Shown: piece by piece, positions 43,880 to 51,841 of the stretch
Numbering within the stretch: position 1 is the stretch's first letter
Layout: the number at the start of each line of letters is the position of its first letter
Source of the DNA: JAOUGY01 sp963785075
GTDB lineage: Bacteria > Actinomycetota > Acidimicrobiia > Spongiisociales > ZC4RG35
DNA length: 64,000 bases
Reading direction: 5' to 3'
Assembly (NCBI GenBank): GCA_963785075.1
Contig: CAWATW010000007.1
Span: 62,001-126,000 of the forward strand
Made by a program: the position numbers and the translations under genes
Notes under the pieces: generated by a model
Seen by the model: only the letters and a program-made list of their open reading frames with translations
Databases searched by the model: none
Told to the model about the DNA's origin: nothing

Positions 43880-44330
43880 ATGGCTGGCCCGGTGGTGAGG
43901 GGGCGGTCGGTGCGCTCGCCATCGTTGTACTCGCCGCCTTGGTGGTGATCCGGGTGATCCCATACGGTCGGATCACGCCAATCCGCCCGTCGCGGCCGAG
44001 CCGGCATGGGACTCGCCAATGAACCGCGAGCCTGCGGTGTGGGCGCGCTCCGACGGTCACTCGAACGAAACGGTGTGGCCCCTGGTATTCGAACGTGGCC
44101 CCCGTCTCCTGATTCACCCAGGGTGCGGTAGAGGAAGGAAGGGCGATCCTCTACATCAGCGACTGGAACGATCCGACCAGACGGTCCGACGCGAATGCAG
44201 AAACCGTGCGCGAAGGTGAGATGCCACTGATCTACCTGCCCACGCACCCGGACGCCCGCCTCGACGGGACCGAGTTGTCGGCGCCGGCACAGGGGCTGAC
44301 GAGGACCCTGGGATCCGATGGTCGACGGTG
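43880..44330 (+). pseudogene. Decayed haem-binding domain (PF14376-like) cytochrome gene
   Basis: Recognisable pieces occur in all three frames: ALAIVVLAALVVIRVIPYGR (membrane helix), then NPPVAAEPAWDSPMNREPAV, HSNETVWP, YSNVAPVS, EEGRAILYISDWNDPTR and ETVREGEMPLIYLPTHPDAR. Together they follow the order of single-haem proteins with WDS...RACFDCHSNETVWPWYSN...GEMP. Lesions: at least three frameshifts and an in-frame TGA after NVAPVS where Trp is expected. The haem motif now reads RSDGH instead of CxxCH, each difference one base from a normal codon. It is a dead copy of a redox partner once attached to the sulfur operon. Confidence 0.8.
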
Positions 44331-44368
44331 TTGCCGGCTTGCTAGCCTCCCCGCCGAGGACCCAGGTC

Positions 44369-44500
44369 CGAACGAAATCGTTCAACATCCACCTACCAAC
44401 AGACCTGATGAGAGCGGCGGAGCCGGTCGGCAGCACTCGCGGAACAGAAGTGTCGCCGTGGGTGGAACGAGCGCTCCCGAACACGACGAGCAGGTGCAGG
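44369..44500 (+). pseudogene. Possible ribbon-helix-helix protein remnant
   Basis: One frame reads KSFNIHLPTDLMRAAEPVGS, then TRGTEVSPWVERALPN, resembling a CopG/Arc-type ribbon-helix-helix protein (beta-strand, then two helices) with Pro substitutions in the helices. There is no good start codon and the frame runs on antisense-free into the VOC gene. Weak similarity by eye only. Confidence 0.25.
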
Positions 44501-44504
44501 ACTC

Positions 44505-44858
44505 ATGAGGATGCAGACCATCGTCTACGTCAGGGCCATGGAACCGGCTGTGGACTGGTACCGGAAGGTGCTCGGCTCGGATCCTGCGACACACGGAAGT
44601 CATTGGGCGAGCTTCCGAATCGGTGGCGCCAACCTTGCGCTGCACTACGTGGAAGAGACGACGCCGGCCGGAAGGGTCGAGCTGTCGCTGGTGGTCACGC
44701 AACCTCTCGAAGATCTGGTGGCCCGGCTGGAATCCGTCGGGATAGCCCCTCATCGAGGGATCGTGGACGAGACGTTCGGCCGGTCGCTCCAGTTGATGGA
44801 TCCGGAAGGTCTCGTCGTCCAGGTGAACGAGCACGACCCGGAGTCCCACGAAGACTGA
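44505..44858 (+). CDS. VOC-family (glyoxalase/dioxygenase fold) protein
   Basis: 117 residues. Paired beta-alpha-beta-beta-beta units: TIVYVRAMEPAVDWYRKVLG, LALHYVEETTP, and the closing SLQLMDPEGLVVQVNEHD. Possible metal ligands are His 46 region and the Glu/Gln of VVQVNE. Substrate unknown. Confidence 0.88.
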   Translation: MRMQTIVYVRAMEPAVDWYRKVLGSDPATHGSHWASFRIGGANLALHYVEETTPAGRVELSLVVTQPLEDLVARLESVGIAPHRGIVDETFGRSLQLMDPEGLVVQVNEHDPESHED

Positions 44859-45052
44859 CCGATGGACGGCCCGGCCTCCGCCCCTCGGAATCAGGCACAG
44901 GTGAGAGCATCCCGTGGCCCGAACGGGCCTCCGGGCCGGCGAACCGGCTGCTGCCGTAGACCGACGCTGCTTCTCACAGAGTTCTCATCTTCGGCTCAGA
45001 TGGTCGTCACGGCGCTCACCGAAGGTGTAGTCGTCCCCAGAAAGGAGTGGAT

Positions 45053-45559
45053 ATGCGAAAGCTGATATTGGCGGTCACGGTCGGAGCTCTGCTGCTCGTC
45101 GGAGCCTCCGTCGCAGTCGCCCAGACCGAAGACGGATCCGACACCGCGGTCGGGCGGGTGGGCGGACTCATCACAGATGTCCTCGAAGACCTCGTCTCCG
45201 ATGGCACCCTCACCCAGGACCAGGCCGATGCTGTGGTGACGGCACTCGACGACAAGCGGTCCGAGTTCCGGGCCCAGCGGGAAGAGGTCAGGGCCGCATG
45301 GGACGAGGCGTGGTCCGACGACGTCCTCACTGAAGAAGAGGCGGCATCGCTGGCCGACTCGACTCGCTTCGGCGACCGACTCGTCGACCCTGAAGGCCCT
45401 CTCGCCGAGTATTGGGAGGACGGTCAACTCACACGCGACGAACTCGAAGAGGCTCGTGGTGAGCTCGGCTTCGGGCGTGGCGGTCACCATCGCGGACCCC
45501 GAGGCGGCCTCCCCGACGACTCCGGTGTCGAACAGGAGTCGACGTCCTTCGGCGCCTGA
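45053..45559 (+). CDS. Secreted acidic protein
   Basis: 168 residues from an ATG with AAGGAG upstream; the GTG two codons earlier is too close to the ribosome site. Signal peptide MRKLILAVTVGALLLVGASV...AQT, then an all-helical acidic domain with two or three repeats of the pattern LVSDGTLTQDQADAVVTALD / DDVLTEEEAASLAD / EDGQLTRDELEEAR, and a His/Gly-rich tail. The repeats resemble short helical hairpin motifs seen in many actinobacterial secreted proteins. The region 44859-45052 upstream holds no gene. Confidence 0.75.
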   Translation: MRKLILAVTVGALLLVGASVAVAQTEDGSDTAVGRVGGLITDVLEDLVSDGTLTQDQADAVVTALDDKRSEFRAQREEVRAAWDEAWSDDVLTEEEAASLADSTRFGDRLVDPEGPLAEYWEDGQLTRDELEEARGELGFGRGGHHRGPRGGLPDDSGVEQESTSFGA

Positions 45560-45576
45560 AAACGTATCGGTCCGTA

Positions 45577-45612
45577 GCGAGGGAGCGCCCGTTTCCACGG
45601 GCGCTCCCTCGC
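45577..45612. terminator. Bidirectional terminator
   Basis: A perfect 16-bp stem (GCGAGGGAGCGCCCGT and its complement) with a TTCC loop lies between the convergent secreted-protein and glnR-like genes. Confidence 0.85.
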
Positions 45613-45614
45613 GT

Positions 45615-46253
45615 TCAGCCGAAGCGGTATCCGACCGAGCGCACCGTCGTGATCCAGGCGGCACGCTCCTCACCGAGCTTCGCCCGCAGCCTGCGCACGT
45701 GCACGTCGACCGTACGGGCGCCACCGAAGTAGTCGTAGCCCCACACCTTCGACAGGAGCTGCTCTCTCGTCCAGACCCGACCCTGATGCTCGATGAAATA
45801 TCGGAGCAGCTCGTACTCCATGTAGGTCAGGTCGAGGGCAGCCGAGTCGAGTGTTGCCTGATAGGTGAGCGGATTGAGCTCCAGGTCGCGAAAGCGCCGG
45901 AGACCGTCTTCGCCGGCGAGCTTGAGCAGTCGACGGACCCGCAACCCGAGTTCGGCAGGGTCGGGCGGTGCAGTGACCAGGTCGGCAACACCCTGAGCCT
46001 GTTCCAGAAGCGGGAACTGGGCCGGTTCGGCAACAACGAGAATCGGGAGGCCCGTACCTTCCGCCAACCCGCCGATCAGCCGCAGTCGGCGCATCGGCTC
46101 GTCACCGAGTTCGACCACCAGCACGGACCACTCACCCGACGTCTCCATCGCGACCGACTCGATCGTGTCGATGCTCTCGGTCACGATCCCGGCAACGGCC
46201 AGAGCCGATGCCAACGCCTCCGAGCAGTCCTTGGGGTAGACGGCAACATCCAT
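45615..46253 (-). CDS. glnR: GlnR-like orphan response regulator
   Basis: 212 residues: an atypical receiver domain (about 1-110) and an OmpR-type winged helix (about 120-212) with LTYMEYELLRYFIEHQGRVW and VWGYDYFGGARTVDVHVRRL, almost the signature of actinobacterial GlnR. The position where a phosphoacceptor Asp would be expected reads VLVVELGDEP, with Glu, in keeping with GlnR being phosphorylation-independent. GlnR controls nitrogen-assimilation genes. It follows glnA by 32 bp on the same strand. Confidence 0.85.
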   Translation of the reverse strand: MDVAVYPKDCSEALASALAVAGIVTESIDTIESVAMETSGEWSVLVVELGDEPMRRLRLIGGLAEGTGLPILVVAEPAQFPLLEQAQGVADLVTAPPDPAELGLRVRRLLKLAGEDGLRRFRDLELNPLTYQATLDSAALDLTYMEYELLRYFIEHQGRVWTREQLLSKVWGYDYFGGARTVDVHVRRLRAKLGEERAAWITTVRSVGYRFG

Positions 46254-46285
46254 CTAGCGTTCCAGTCTCACTGCGACGCTCATCG

Positions 46286-47608
46286 TCACAGTACCGGCAG
46301 GTAGGTCTCGAGCTCGAAGCGAGAGACATGATGCTGATACTGCTCCCACTCTTTGCGCTTGTTCCGGATGAACCAGTCGAAGACATGATCGCCCAATGCC
46401 CTGCGCATGAGTTCTGAGGACTCCATGACGTCGAGTGCCTGCGACAGTGTCTCCGGCAGCCGCTCGATGCCGGCGCTCTGGCGATCCTTGGTGGAGAGCT
46501 CGAACACATTTCCCGGAGCCTCGGACGGCAGCTCATATCCCTGCTCGATGCCTTCGAGCCCGGCAGCCAGCAGAACGGCGAGTGCCAGATAGGGGTTCGC
46601 GGCAGAATCCGGCGACCGGTACTCGACACGGACGCTTTCGGGTTTGCCCCTCTTCGGGGTCGGGACGCGAACCAGAGCCGACTGGTTGTTCCTACCCCAC
46701 GTGACATAGATCGGAGCTTCGAAACCGGCGACGAGTCGCTTGTAGGAATTCACCCACTGGTTGGTGACCGCTGTCAGCTCGCGGGCGTGGTGCAACAGAC
46801 CCGCCACGAATCTCTTACCGGTGTCTGCGAGGTCCCCGCCGTCTTCCGTGGCGAAAGCGTTCCGCTCACCCTCGAACAGAGACAGATGGAGGTGCATGCC
46901 GGAACCATCATGGTCCTCCAGCGGCTTCGGCATGAACGTGGCGTGGATTCCGTGTTCCAGGGCGACCTCTTTCACAGCGAGGCGGAAAGCCATGATGTTG
47001 TCGGCCATCGTGAGAGCATCGGTGTAACGAACGATGATCTCGTGTTGGGAGGGCGCGACCTCGTGGTGCGAATGCTCAACAGGGATGCCCATCTGCTCCA
47101 GCGAGTTGATCGTCTTACGCCGGTACTCCTGCGCGACGTCGAGAGGGGTCAAATCGAAGTAGCCGCCGTGATCGAGCACCTTTGGCTCCGGGCCGGAGTC
47201 GTTGAAGTAGAAGTACTCGAGCTCAGGAGCGACATAGAACGTGAACCCAAGGTCAGCCGCCCGACGGAGATTCTGCTTGAGAACGGTCCGCGGGTCACCG
47301 GGGAACGGATCCCCGTCAGGTGTGACGATGTCGCAGAACATCCGGGCGACCTGTTCGTCCTTCCGCCACGGCAGGATCTGGAAGGTCGACGGGTCAGGAA
47401 CCGCCAGCATGTCGGCCTCCTGGATTCGTGCATACCCGTCGATCGACGAGCCGTCGAAGGTCATCCCCTCGTCGAAGGCGGTCTCCAGCTCCTGCGGGCT
47501 GATCGACACGGACTTGAGAAACCCCTGGACATCGGTGAACCACAGCCGGATGAACCGGATGCCCCGCTCCTGAACTGTTCTGAGAACGTAGTCGGCCTGT
47601 CTGCTCAT
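46286..47608 (-). CDS. glnA: Glutamine synthetase type I (GSI-alpha type)
   Basis: 440 residues from the ATG at 47608. Catalytic segments: MTFDGSSIDGYARIQEADM, VAPELEYFYF, HEVAPSQHEIIVRY, DGSGMHLHLSLF, NSYKRLVAGFEAPIYVTWG and VEYRSPDSAANPYLA. The adenylylation loop with NLYDLP of GSI-beta enzymes is absent; the corresponding region reads GNVFELSTKDRQSAGIERLP. GYARIQEADM keeps the Arg used for glutamine feedback inhibition in GSI-alpha enzymes. It makes glutamine from glutamate and ammonia and is probably controlled by feedback and by the adjacent GlnR. Confidence 0.95.
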   Translation of the reverse strand: MSRQADYVLRTVQERGIRFIRLWFTDVQGFLKSVSISPQELETAFDEGMTFDGSSIDGYARIQEADMLAVPDPSTFQILPWRKDEQVARMFCDIVTPDGDPFPGDPRTVLKQNLRRAADLGFTFYVAPELEYFYFNDSGPEPKVLDHGGYFDLTPLDVAQEYRRKTINSLEQMGIPVEHSHHEVAPSQHEIIVRYTDALTMADNIMAFRLAVKEVALEHGIHATFMPKPLEDHDGSGMHLHLSLFEGERNAFATEDGGDLADTGKRFVAGLLHHARELTAVTNQWVNSYKRLVAGFEAPIYVTWGRNNQSALVRVPTPKRGKPESVRVEYRSPDSAANPYLALAVLLAAGLEGIEQGYELPSEAPGNVFELSTKDRQSAGIERLPETLSQALDVMESSELMRRALGDHVFDWFIRNKRKEWEQYQHHVSRFELETYLPVL

Positions 47609-47653
47609 GATCGCGTGTGACGCTACTCCGGAACCCGATCGCGAAGAAAACAT

Positions 47654-47669
47654 GAAACACGCACGTAAC
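47654..47669. promoter_or_regulatory. Candidate GlnR half-site pair upstream of glnA
   Basis: GAAAC-N6-GTAAC, about 46 bp before the glnA start. GlnR boxes alternate GTNAC and GAAAC half-sites with 6-nt spacing; this pair fits that spacing, though only one pair is clear. Confidence 0.45.
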
Positions 47670-47680
47670 AGTGTTGTTCA

Positions 47681-48095
47681 GGCGGACTTTCGGCCCGCGG
47701 AGTCGTCTGCTCGGATGGTGTGCGTGAGGTGGTTCACGCCTGGCCGAAACAGACGCCGGTCCGCCTGGGCTACCGCCGCGTGTTGCGGTGGGTTGGGAGT
47801 TGCCGTGTGTGGCCGACTTGCGCTCCATGCAGTCGTCGACCTGGATCATGTGGCGGACGTGGTTCACGCCGAGCGGAACAGACGCCGGTCGGCTCTGTGT
47901 TTGCAGGCGGACTTTCGGCCCGCCGGGTCGACCCCCCGGACGATGTGGCGGGTGTGGTTCACGCCGGCCGAAACAGACGCCGGTCCGCTCTGTGTTTGCA
48001 GGCGGACTTTCGGCCCGCGGGGTCGACCCCCCGGACGATGTGGCGGGTGTGGTTCACGCCGGCCGAAACAGACGCCGGTCCGCCTGGGCTACCGC
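47681..48095. repeat. Four ~95-bp structured repeat units with covarying stems
   Basis: Units start at 47681, 47811, 47906 and 48001 (last two spacings exactly 95 bp). Each has a 5' arm such as GGCGGACTTTCGGCC and 3' arms GGCCGAAA and GTCCGC separated by CAGACGCCG. The segments GTGGTTCACGCC and AACAGACGCCGGTC are invariant. The unit at 47811 has different arms (GCCGAC, CGCTC) that still pair with their partners (GTCGGC, GAGCG). The period is not a multiple of three, so this is not a protein repeat. Confidence 0.85.
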
Positions 48096-48120
48096 CTCGG
48101 CACCGGCGTTCTCTCCGTAC

Positions 48121-48239
48121 GTATGCCGTTCAACGTTCTACGTTCTACGTTCTACGTTCTACGTTCTACGTTCTACGTTCTACGTTCTACGTTCTACGTA
48201 TTACGTATTGGCCGTCTGCCGTCTGCCGTCTGCCGTGGG
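48121..48239. repeat. Continuous heptamer-register array (copy 3)
   Basis: Seventeen 7-nt units without a break: GTATGCC, GTTCAAC, nine perfect GTTCTAC, GTATTAC, GTATTGG, three CCGTCTG and CCGTGGG. The same unit types occur in the repeats at 4.7 and 6.0 kb. The remaining bases to 48289 hold nothing else recognised. Confidence 0.93.
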
Positions 48240-48289
48240 CCACCCACCACGAGCGTCCGGCGACTCAACCCGAGCGCGCCAAACGGCGG

Positions 48290-49522
48290 CTAGAAGGTCT
48301 CCTGGCACCAGGGTGCGGGGTCCCATCCGAACATGTTGTCGGCGAGGGTGAGGGCTTGGGGTGTTCCGGTGAGCCTGCCCGCCCTCGAGAGCTCGCGGAA
48401 ACGAGATCGTCCGAGGTGGGACGCGCTCAGGTCTTCGATGTCGAGGTGAATGTCGGCGTCCCCCATGTGGGAGCTCACGGTGGGTCTTCCATCGACCACT
48501 TCGAGGCGACGGGTTGTCAGCGTGCCGCCCATCGGATCGTGGATCGACATGGTCACGGACCCGTCCGCAGCGTACGTGCGGGCGCTCAAGGCGGTGTCGA
48601 TGTCGAGGATGCGAAGCCACATCTGGTCCACGATTCTGGGGGCCGACCTTCGTCTTCCGTCGAGCAGGGAGAACAGAGGGTCGTCTTCCGACACGTTCTG
48701 TGCCGTGATCTTGGCGGTGAGGTCGTGACCGAGAACGAACGACCACAACGAGGCGGAAGCCTCAGGTGTGGTGCCGATCAGCTCGCGCACCCTGATCTCA
48801 CCGTCGCCGTGGTTCTCGCTCCATGGCCCGGCCTTGATCCGGTACTGGATGTAGCCCTCCACCGTGCCGGAACGTTCGACCACGGCGTACCTGAACGCGG
48901 TGGCTCCCTCCCGATCGGACTCGCGATCGCGGAGCCGTCGCTCCCACCACGCCTCGTTGCGGGCATACATGCCCGGCCGCCGGCTCAGCTCGGCCTCGTA
49001 CGGAGATCGAATCAGCTCGAGAATGTCGTCGGCGGGCACCATTCGTACGGGGAGGGGCTCCGGAGCCAGCCGGTGAAAATGGGCGTGGTCGCGTTCGATC
49101 GTCACCTGGGCTGACACCGTCGCCATCCCGAAGCCGAAGCGGTGGTAGATCGCGGAATCGGATGCCCAGAGGGCAGCCATGGGCTCGCCGCGCTCGCGCA
49201 CCTCGTCGAAATGCGCCTCGATCATGCCGCGCAGGACGCCACGCCGGCGGTGGGTCGGGAGGACCGTCACCATCGTGGTGCCTCCGACCGGAATTCGTTC
49301 GCCCCCGGGCATCGTCATGGGGAGCGTGAACGCTCCGAGCGTGCCCACGATCTCGTCGCCGTCGAAGGCGCATCGAGCGCGGTCGACCTCGAAGACGCGC
49401 CGGAACTCCTCGACACGCTTCTCTCGATCTTCCGAAGGGAGGTCGAAGGCGAACGGCGTCGCCATCGCCAGGAGAAAGCGCTCCACATCGGCGGAACCGA
49501 TCCCACCGATCCGGATGTCCAT
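48290..49522 (-). CDS. Eis-like GNAT acetyltransferase
   Basis: 410 residues, the size of Eis enzymes: two GNAT domains and a C-terminal SCP2-like domain. The acetyl-CoA loop is VTVLPTHRRRGVLRGMIEAH, followed by ALWASDSAIYHRFGFGMAT. The chain ends in Phe, whose C-terminal carboxylate serves as catalytic base in Eis. It may acetylate amines, including aminoglycoside-like molecules; natural substrate unknown. Start shares a base with the upstream stop (TGATG). Confidence 0.9.
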   Translation of the reverse strand: MDIRIGGIGSADVERFLLAMATPFAFDLPSEDREKRVEEFRRVFEVDRARCAFDGDEIVGTLGAFTLPMTMPGGERIPVGGTTMVTVLPTHRRRGVLRGMIEAHFDEVRERGEPMAALWASDSAIYHRFGFGMATVSAQVTIERDHAHFHRLAPEPLPVRMVPADDILELIRSPYEAELSRRPGMYARNEAWWERRLRDRESDREGATAFRYAVVERSGTVEGYIQYRIKAGPWSENHGDGEIRVRELIGTTPEASASLWSFVLGHDLTAKITAQNVSEDDPLFSLLDGRRRSAPRIVDQMWLRILDIDTALSARTYAADGSVTMSIHDPMGGTLTTRRLEVVDGRPTVSSHMGDADIHLDIEDLSASHLGRSRFRELSRAGRLTGTPQALTLADNMFGWDPAPWCQETF

Positions 49523-50130
49523 CAGCCGGCCTCGGCGACTGCCTGTGTGAATGCCGAGACCGCCTCGTCGAATCGGGTCACCGACTGGCGACGCTTGTCC
49601 GGTCCCGGCGCATTGACGAGCCCGTCCAGAGCGGCCTCGGCCTGGTTGGCTGCCGAATTGGCGGCTTGCACGAGGGTGTCGTGGGTGGTTGCCATGCCCT
49701 CGGGGACCGACACGGCGGTCACCCGGTCACGCCACTCGGCGACCGAATCGCGCACCTGCGTGAAGGCGGCCTGCGCGTCGCTGTAGTTGACCGAGCTGTC
49801 CTCCCACCCCGAGTTGGCCGAGGCGAGTGTTGCCTGGAAACCGGTCAGCTCTGTTCCGAGCACCGACATCGCCTGCACGTACGCCGCGACCTCCGGTGAT
49901 GCCGGGACCGTGCTGTCGGTGCTGGCGGCCGTGGAACCCGTTGCGTCGGGCTCGCTCCCATCGGGGACCGATGTCGAAGAGGTCGCACCGGTAGCGGTCT
50001 CCGCGGTGGTGTCGGGGGCTTCGCCTTCTCCCGGGAGCTGATTCACGAAAACGTAGGTGAACGCCACCATGCCGAGCACGACGAGCGGAAGGAGCCAGCG
50101 GCCGGGACGAGGGTCTGGGTTGACGTTCAT
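49522..50130 (-). CDS. Membrane-anchored extracytoplasmic protein
   Basis: 202 residues from the ATG at 50130. One N-terminal membrane helix (WLLPLVVLGMVAFTYVFV), a Thr/Ser/Pro-rich acidic linker, and a ~110-residue helical domain (EVAAYVQAMSVLGTELTGFQ and following). No family recognised. Translationally linked to the Eis-like gene downstream and divergent from another single-helix protein. Confidence 0.75.
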   Translation of the reverse strand: MNVNPDPRPGRWLLPLVVLGMVAFTYVFVNQLPGEGEAPDTTAETATGATSSTSVPDGSEPDATGSTAASTDSTVPASPEVAAYVQAMSVLGTELTGFQATLASANSGWEDSSVNYSDAQAAFTQVRDSVAEWRDRVTAVSVPEGMATTHDTLVQAANSAANQAEAALDGLVNAPGPDKRRQSVTRFDEAVSAFTQAVAEAG

Positions 50131-50221
50131 GGCAGATGCAACGTTAGTAGCGGTCTGCACGGTTCCCTGGCAGGTGGAAGTCTTGCTCCTCGACGGTCGG
50201 CGGCGTACGTTGCCGTTGCCG

Positions 50222-51064
50222 ATGCCTGAATCGCACGATGAACGATACGAATCCATCCCCTGGGATGCACTCGTCACCGACGACGCCAAGCGACGGCGTC
50301 GTTGGGTGGTGCTGGCCTCCATGGCGCTGGTGGCGCTGGCGGTTGGCGTAGTGATCGGCCGCAATGTGTGGTGGGCCTCGAACGATCCGACATCGACCTC
50401 CACCGCCGACTCCGTCACCACTGTCGCATCCTCGACCACCCCGACCTCCACGACCGCTGCGCCAGCCGAGCCTGCCGCTGCGTCGCCGGCGGAGGAGACA
50501 GCCGCGATGTCGTACGCATCCTGGTTCGTTGCCGACTACTTCACCGTCGACGGCAGCGATGTCACCCGGCAGTCGGTGATGGATCGGCTTCCCCCCGGCG
50601 TCGACCTCCCCGAAGCTCCAGCGACGGCCCGCAGTTTCGTCGAATCGGTGTTCCCCATGTCCGTCGAGAAGATGGCGGAGGGTCGCTATCGAGTGCTCAC
50701 GGTCGTGCGTGCGCTCGCAGCCGCCGACGGCTCGTCGTACCGGCGTCAGCCGGCTCGGGTCGTTGCCGTCACCGTGGACGTAGGCCCGGATGGAGCGGCG
50801 ATCGTCGATCTCCCACGGCCGGCCACGCTTCCGGAAGGTGTGGCTGCGAGCTTCGATCTCGAACACGCGGAACCACCCGAGGTCGTCGTCGAAGCAGCTC
50901 GTGAAGAGGCGGAGCTGTGGGGCACTCCGGTCGACCCTGCGGTGGCGTCACAGGTCGGTGACGTGTGGAGAGTCGTGTACCTGGTCGAAGACGCCGAAGG
51001 CCTCGTGTGGCCGGTCGCGGGCTGGTTCGACGACACTGGTGCCGCTGTCACCGCCGGCGGTTGA
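50222..51064 (+). CDS. Single-helix membrane protein, unknown function
   Basis: 280 residues from the ATG at 50222, chosen so that a 91-bp gap remains for the divergent promoters; an ATG at 50129 in frame would abut the opposite gene. A cytoplasmic basic stretch (DDAKRRRRW) precedes a membrane helix (about 26-45), a Thr/Ala/Pro linker and an alpha/beta extracytoplasmic region of about 190 residues. The general shape resembles conjugation or division accessory proteins, but no family is recognised. Confidence 0.7.
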   Translation: MPESHDERYESIPWDALVTDDAKRRRRWVVLASMALVALAVGVVIGRNVWWASNDPTSTSTADSVTTVASSTTPTSTTAAPAEPAAASPAEETAAMSYASWFVADYFTVDGSDVTRQSVMDRLPPGVDLPEAPATARSFVESVFPMSVEKMAEGRYRVLTVVRALAAADGSSYRRQPARVVAVTVDVGPDGAAIVDLPRPATLPEGVAASFDLEHAEPPEVVVEAAREEAELWGTPVDPAVASQVGDVWRVVYLVEDAEGLVWPVAGWFDDTGAAVTAGG

Positions 51065-51066
51065 CG

Positions 51067-51318
51067 TCATCCGAAACGTTCCACGAGTATCGCGGTGGCC
51101 GGGTCGACGATGTCGTCCCACGAGCCGTTCGGACCCTTCGAAACCGTGACGAAATCGGCCGTCATGAAGACCGACGTCACACCAGGCAGACCCAGGAGAG
51201 CGGTCGCCGTCTCGTCGTCGGTCTCCTTGCCTGCAACGTACGTGGCGGGACCGCCGACAGGCTGCCCGACGGTGAACTTCATTGCGTTCGGGTTTGGAGT
51301 GGGTTCGACCGAAACCAT
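51067..51318 (-). CDS. Nfu/NifU N-terminal domain protein
   Basis: 83 residues with the whole domain: VEPTPNPNAMKFTVGQPV at the start and LGLPGVTSVFMTADFVTVSK in the middle. In Nfu proteins this domain accompanies the cysteine-bearing scaffold domain; here it stands alone without cysteines, so it may assist Fe-S trafficking. Confidence 0.9.
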   Translation of the reverse strand: MVSVEPTPNPNAMKFTVGQPVGGPATYVAGKETDDETATALLGLPGVTSVFMTADFVTVSKGPNGSWDDIVDPATAILVERFG

Positions 51319-51336
51319 GGAAGTGGACAGTAGCCG

Positions 51337-51798
51337 TCAGCTCGGGTCAGGTGGAGGTAGGGGTCGGTTGAGGGGCCAGCCCGCCACGGATGGACCGTGT
51401 GCTCTCAGATGCCGCAGGCGCTCGCAAGCCTCGCCGACGGCGGGAATGGTTCCTGCAGGAATCCACCAGCACACCGAATAGGCGTCGCCAAGCCGCTCGA
51501 ACCATTCCCGACGGCGACGCATGAACTCGGTGTGCGCGGTTCGATACACGAAATTGTGGAGTGAGTCGAGGTCCTCCCAGATGGAGTAGTTCACGATCAT
51601 GAGGGGGTCGTCGATGCCTTCGACCGGAACGTAGCTCGACGAGGCGCCCTCGTCGTCGGTGAGACGCCACACGAACCCCTCGCTCGACTCCGCCAGCTCG
51701 TTGATCGGACCGAGGGCTGCCACGAAGGCGGAAGTGTGTTCGTGGTCGAGCGGGTTGAGCAGCCGTGCCACGTTGAGCTGAGCGACGTGGTTCGTCAT
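51337..51798 (-). CDS. DUF3291 protein
   Basis: 153 residues from the ATG at 51798. Family features: HVAQLNVARLLNPLDHE, GFVWRLTDDEGASSSYV, NYSIWEDLDSLHNFVYRTAH and WWIPAGTIP. The ferredoxin-like fold is related to antibiotic-biosynthesis monooxygenase domains. Function unknown. Confidence 0.88.
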   Translation of the reverse strand: MTNHVAQLNVARLLNPLDHEHTSAFVAALGPINELAESSEGFVWRLTDDEGASSSYVPVEGIDDPLMIVNYSIWEDLDSLHNFVYRTAHTEFMRRRREWFERLGDAYSVCWWIPAGTIPAVGEACERLRHLRAHGPSVAGWPLNRPLPPPDPS

Positions 51799-51841
51799 CC
51801 CCGACACCCTATCCCGCGGGTGCGGTGCCATCATCGAGCCC

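Noticed and set aside
44100..44140. In-frame TGA in the haem-protein remnant as a second selenocysteine codon
   Set aside because: The position corresponds to Trp in the family, and the same gene has several frameshifts and lost haem cysteines, so it is decay.
47681..48095. CRISPR array
   Set aside because: Units are contiguous ~95-bp near-identical copies with internal dyads; there are no short repeats separated by unique spacers and no cas genes.
47681..48095. Integron attC sites
   Set aside because: The terminal arms do not show the GTTRRRY/RYYYAAC core boxes, no gene cassettes lie between units, and no integrase is present.
47720..49114. Plus-strand open frame through the repeats and the acetyltransferase region
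   Set aside because: Its translation is low-complexity output of 7-nt and 95-bp repeats (FYVLRST-like periods) and then antisense to the Eis-like gene.
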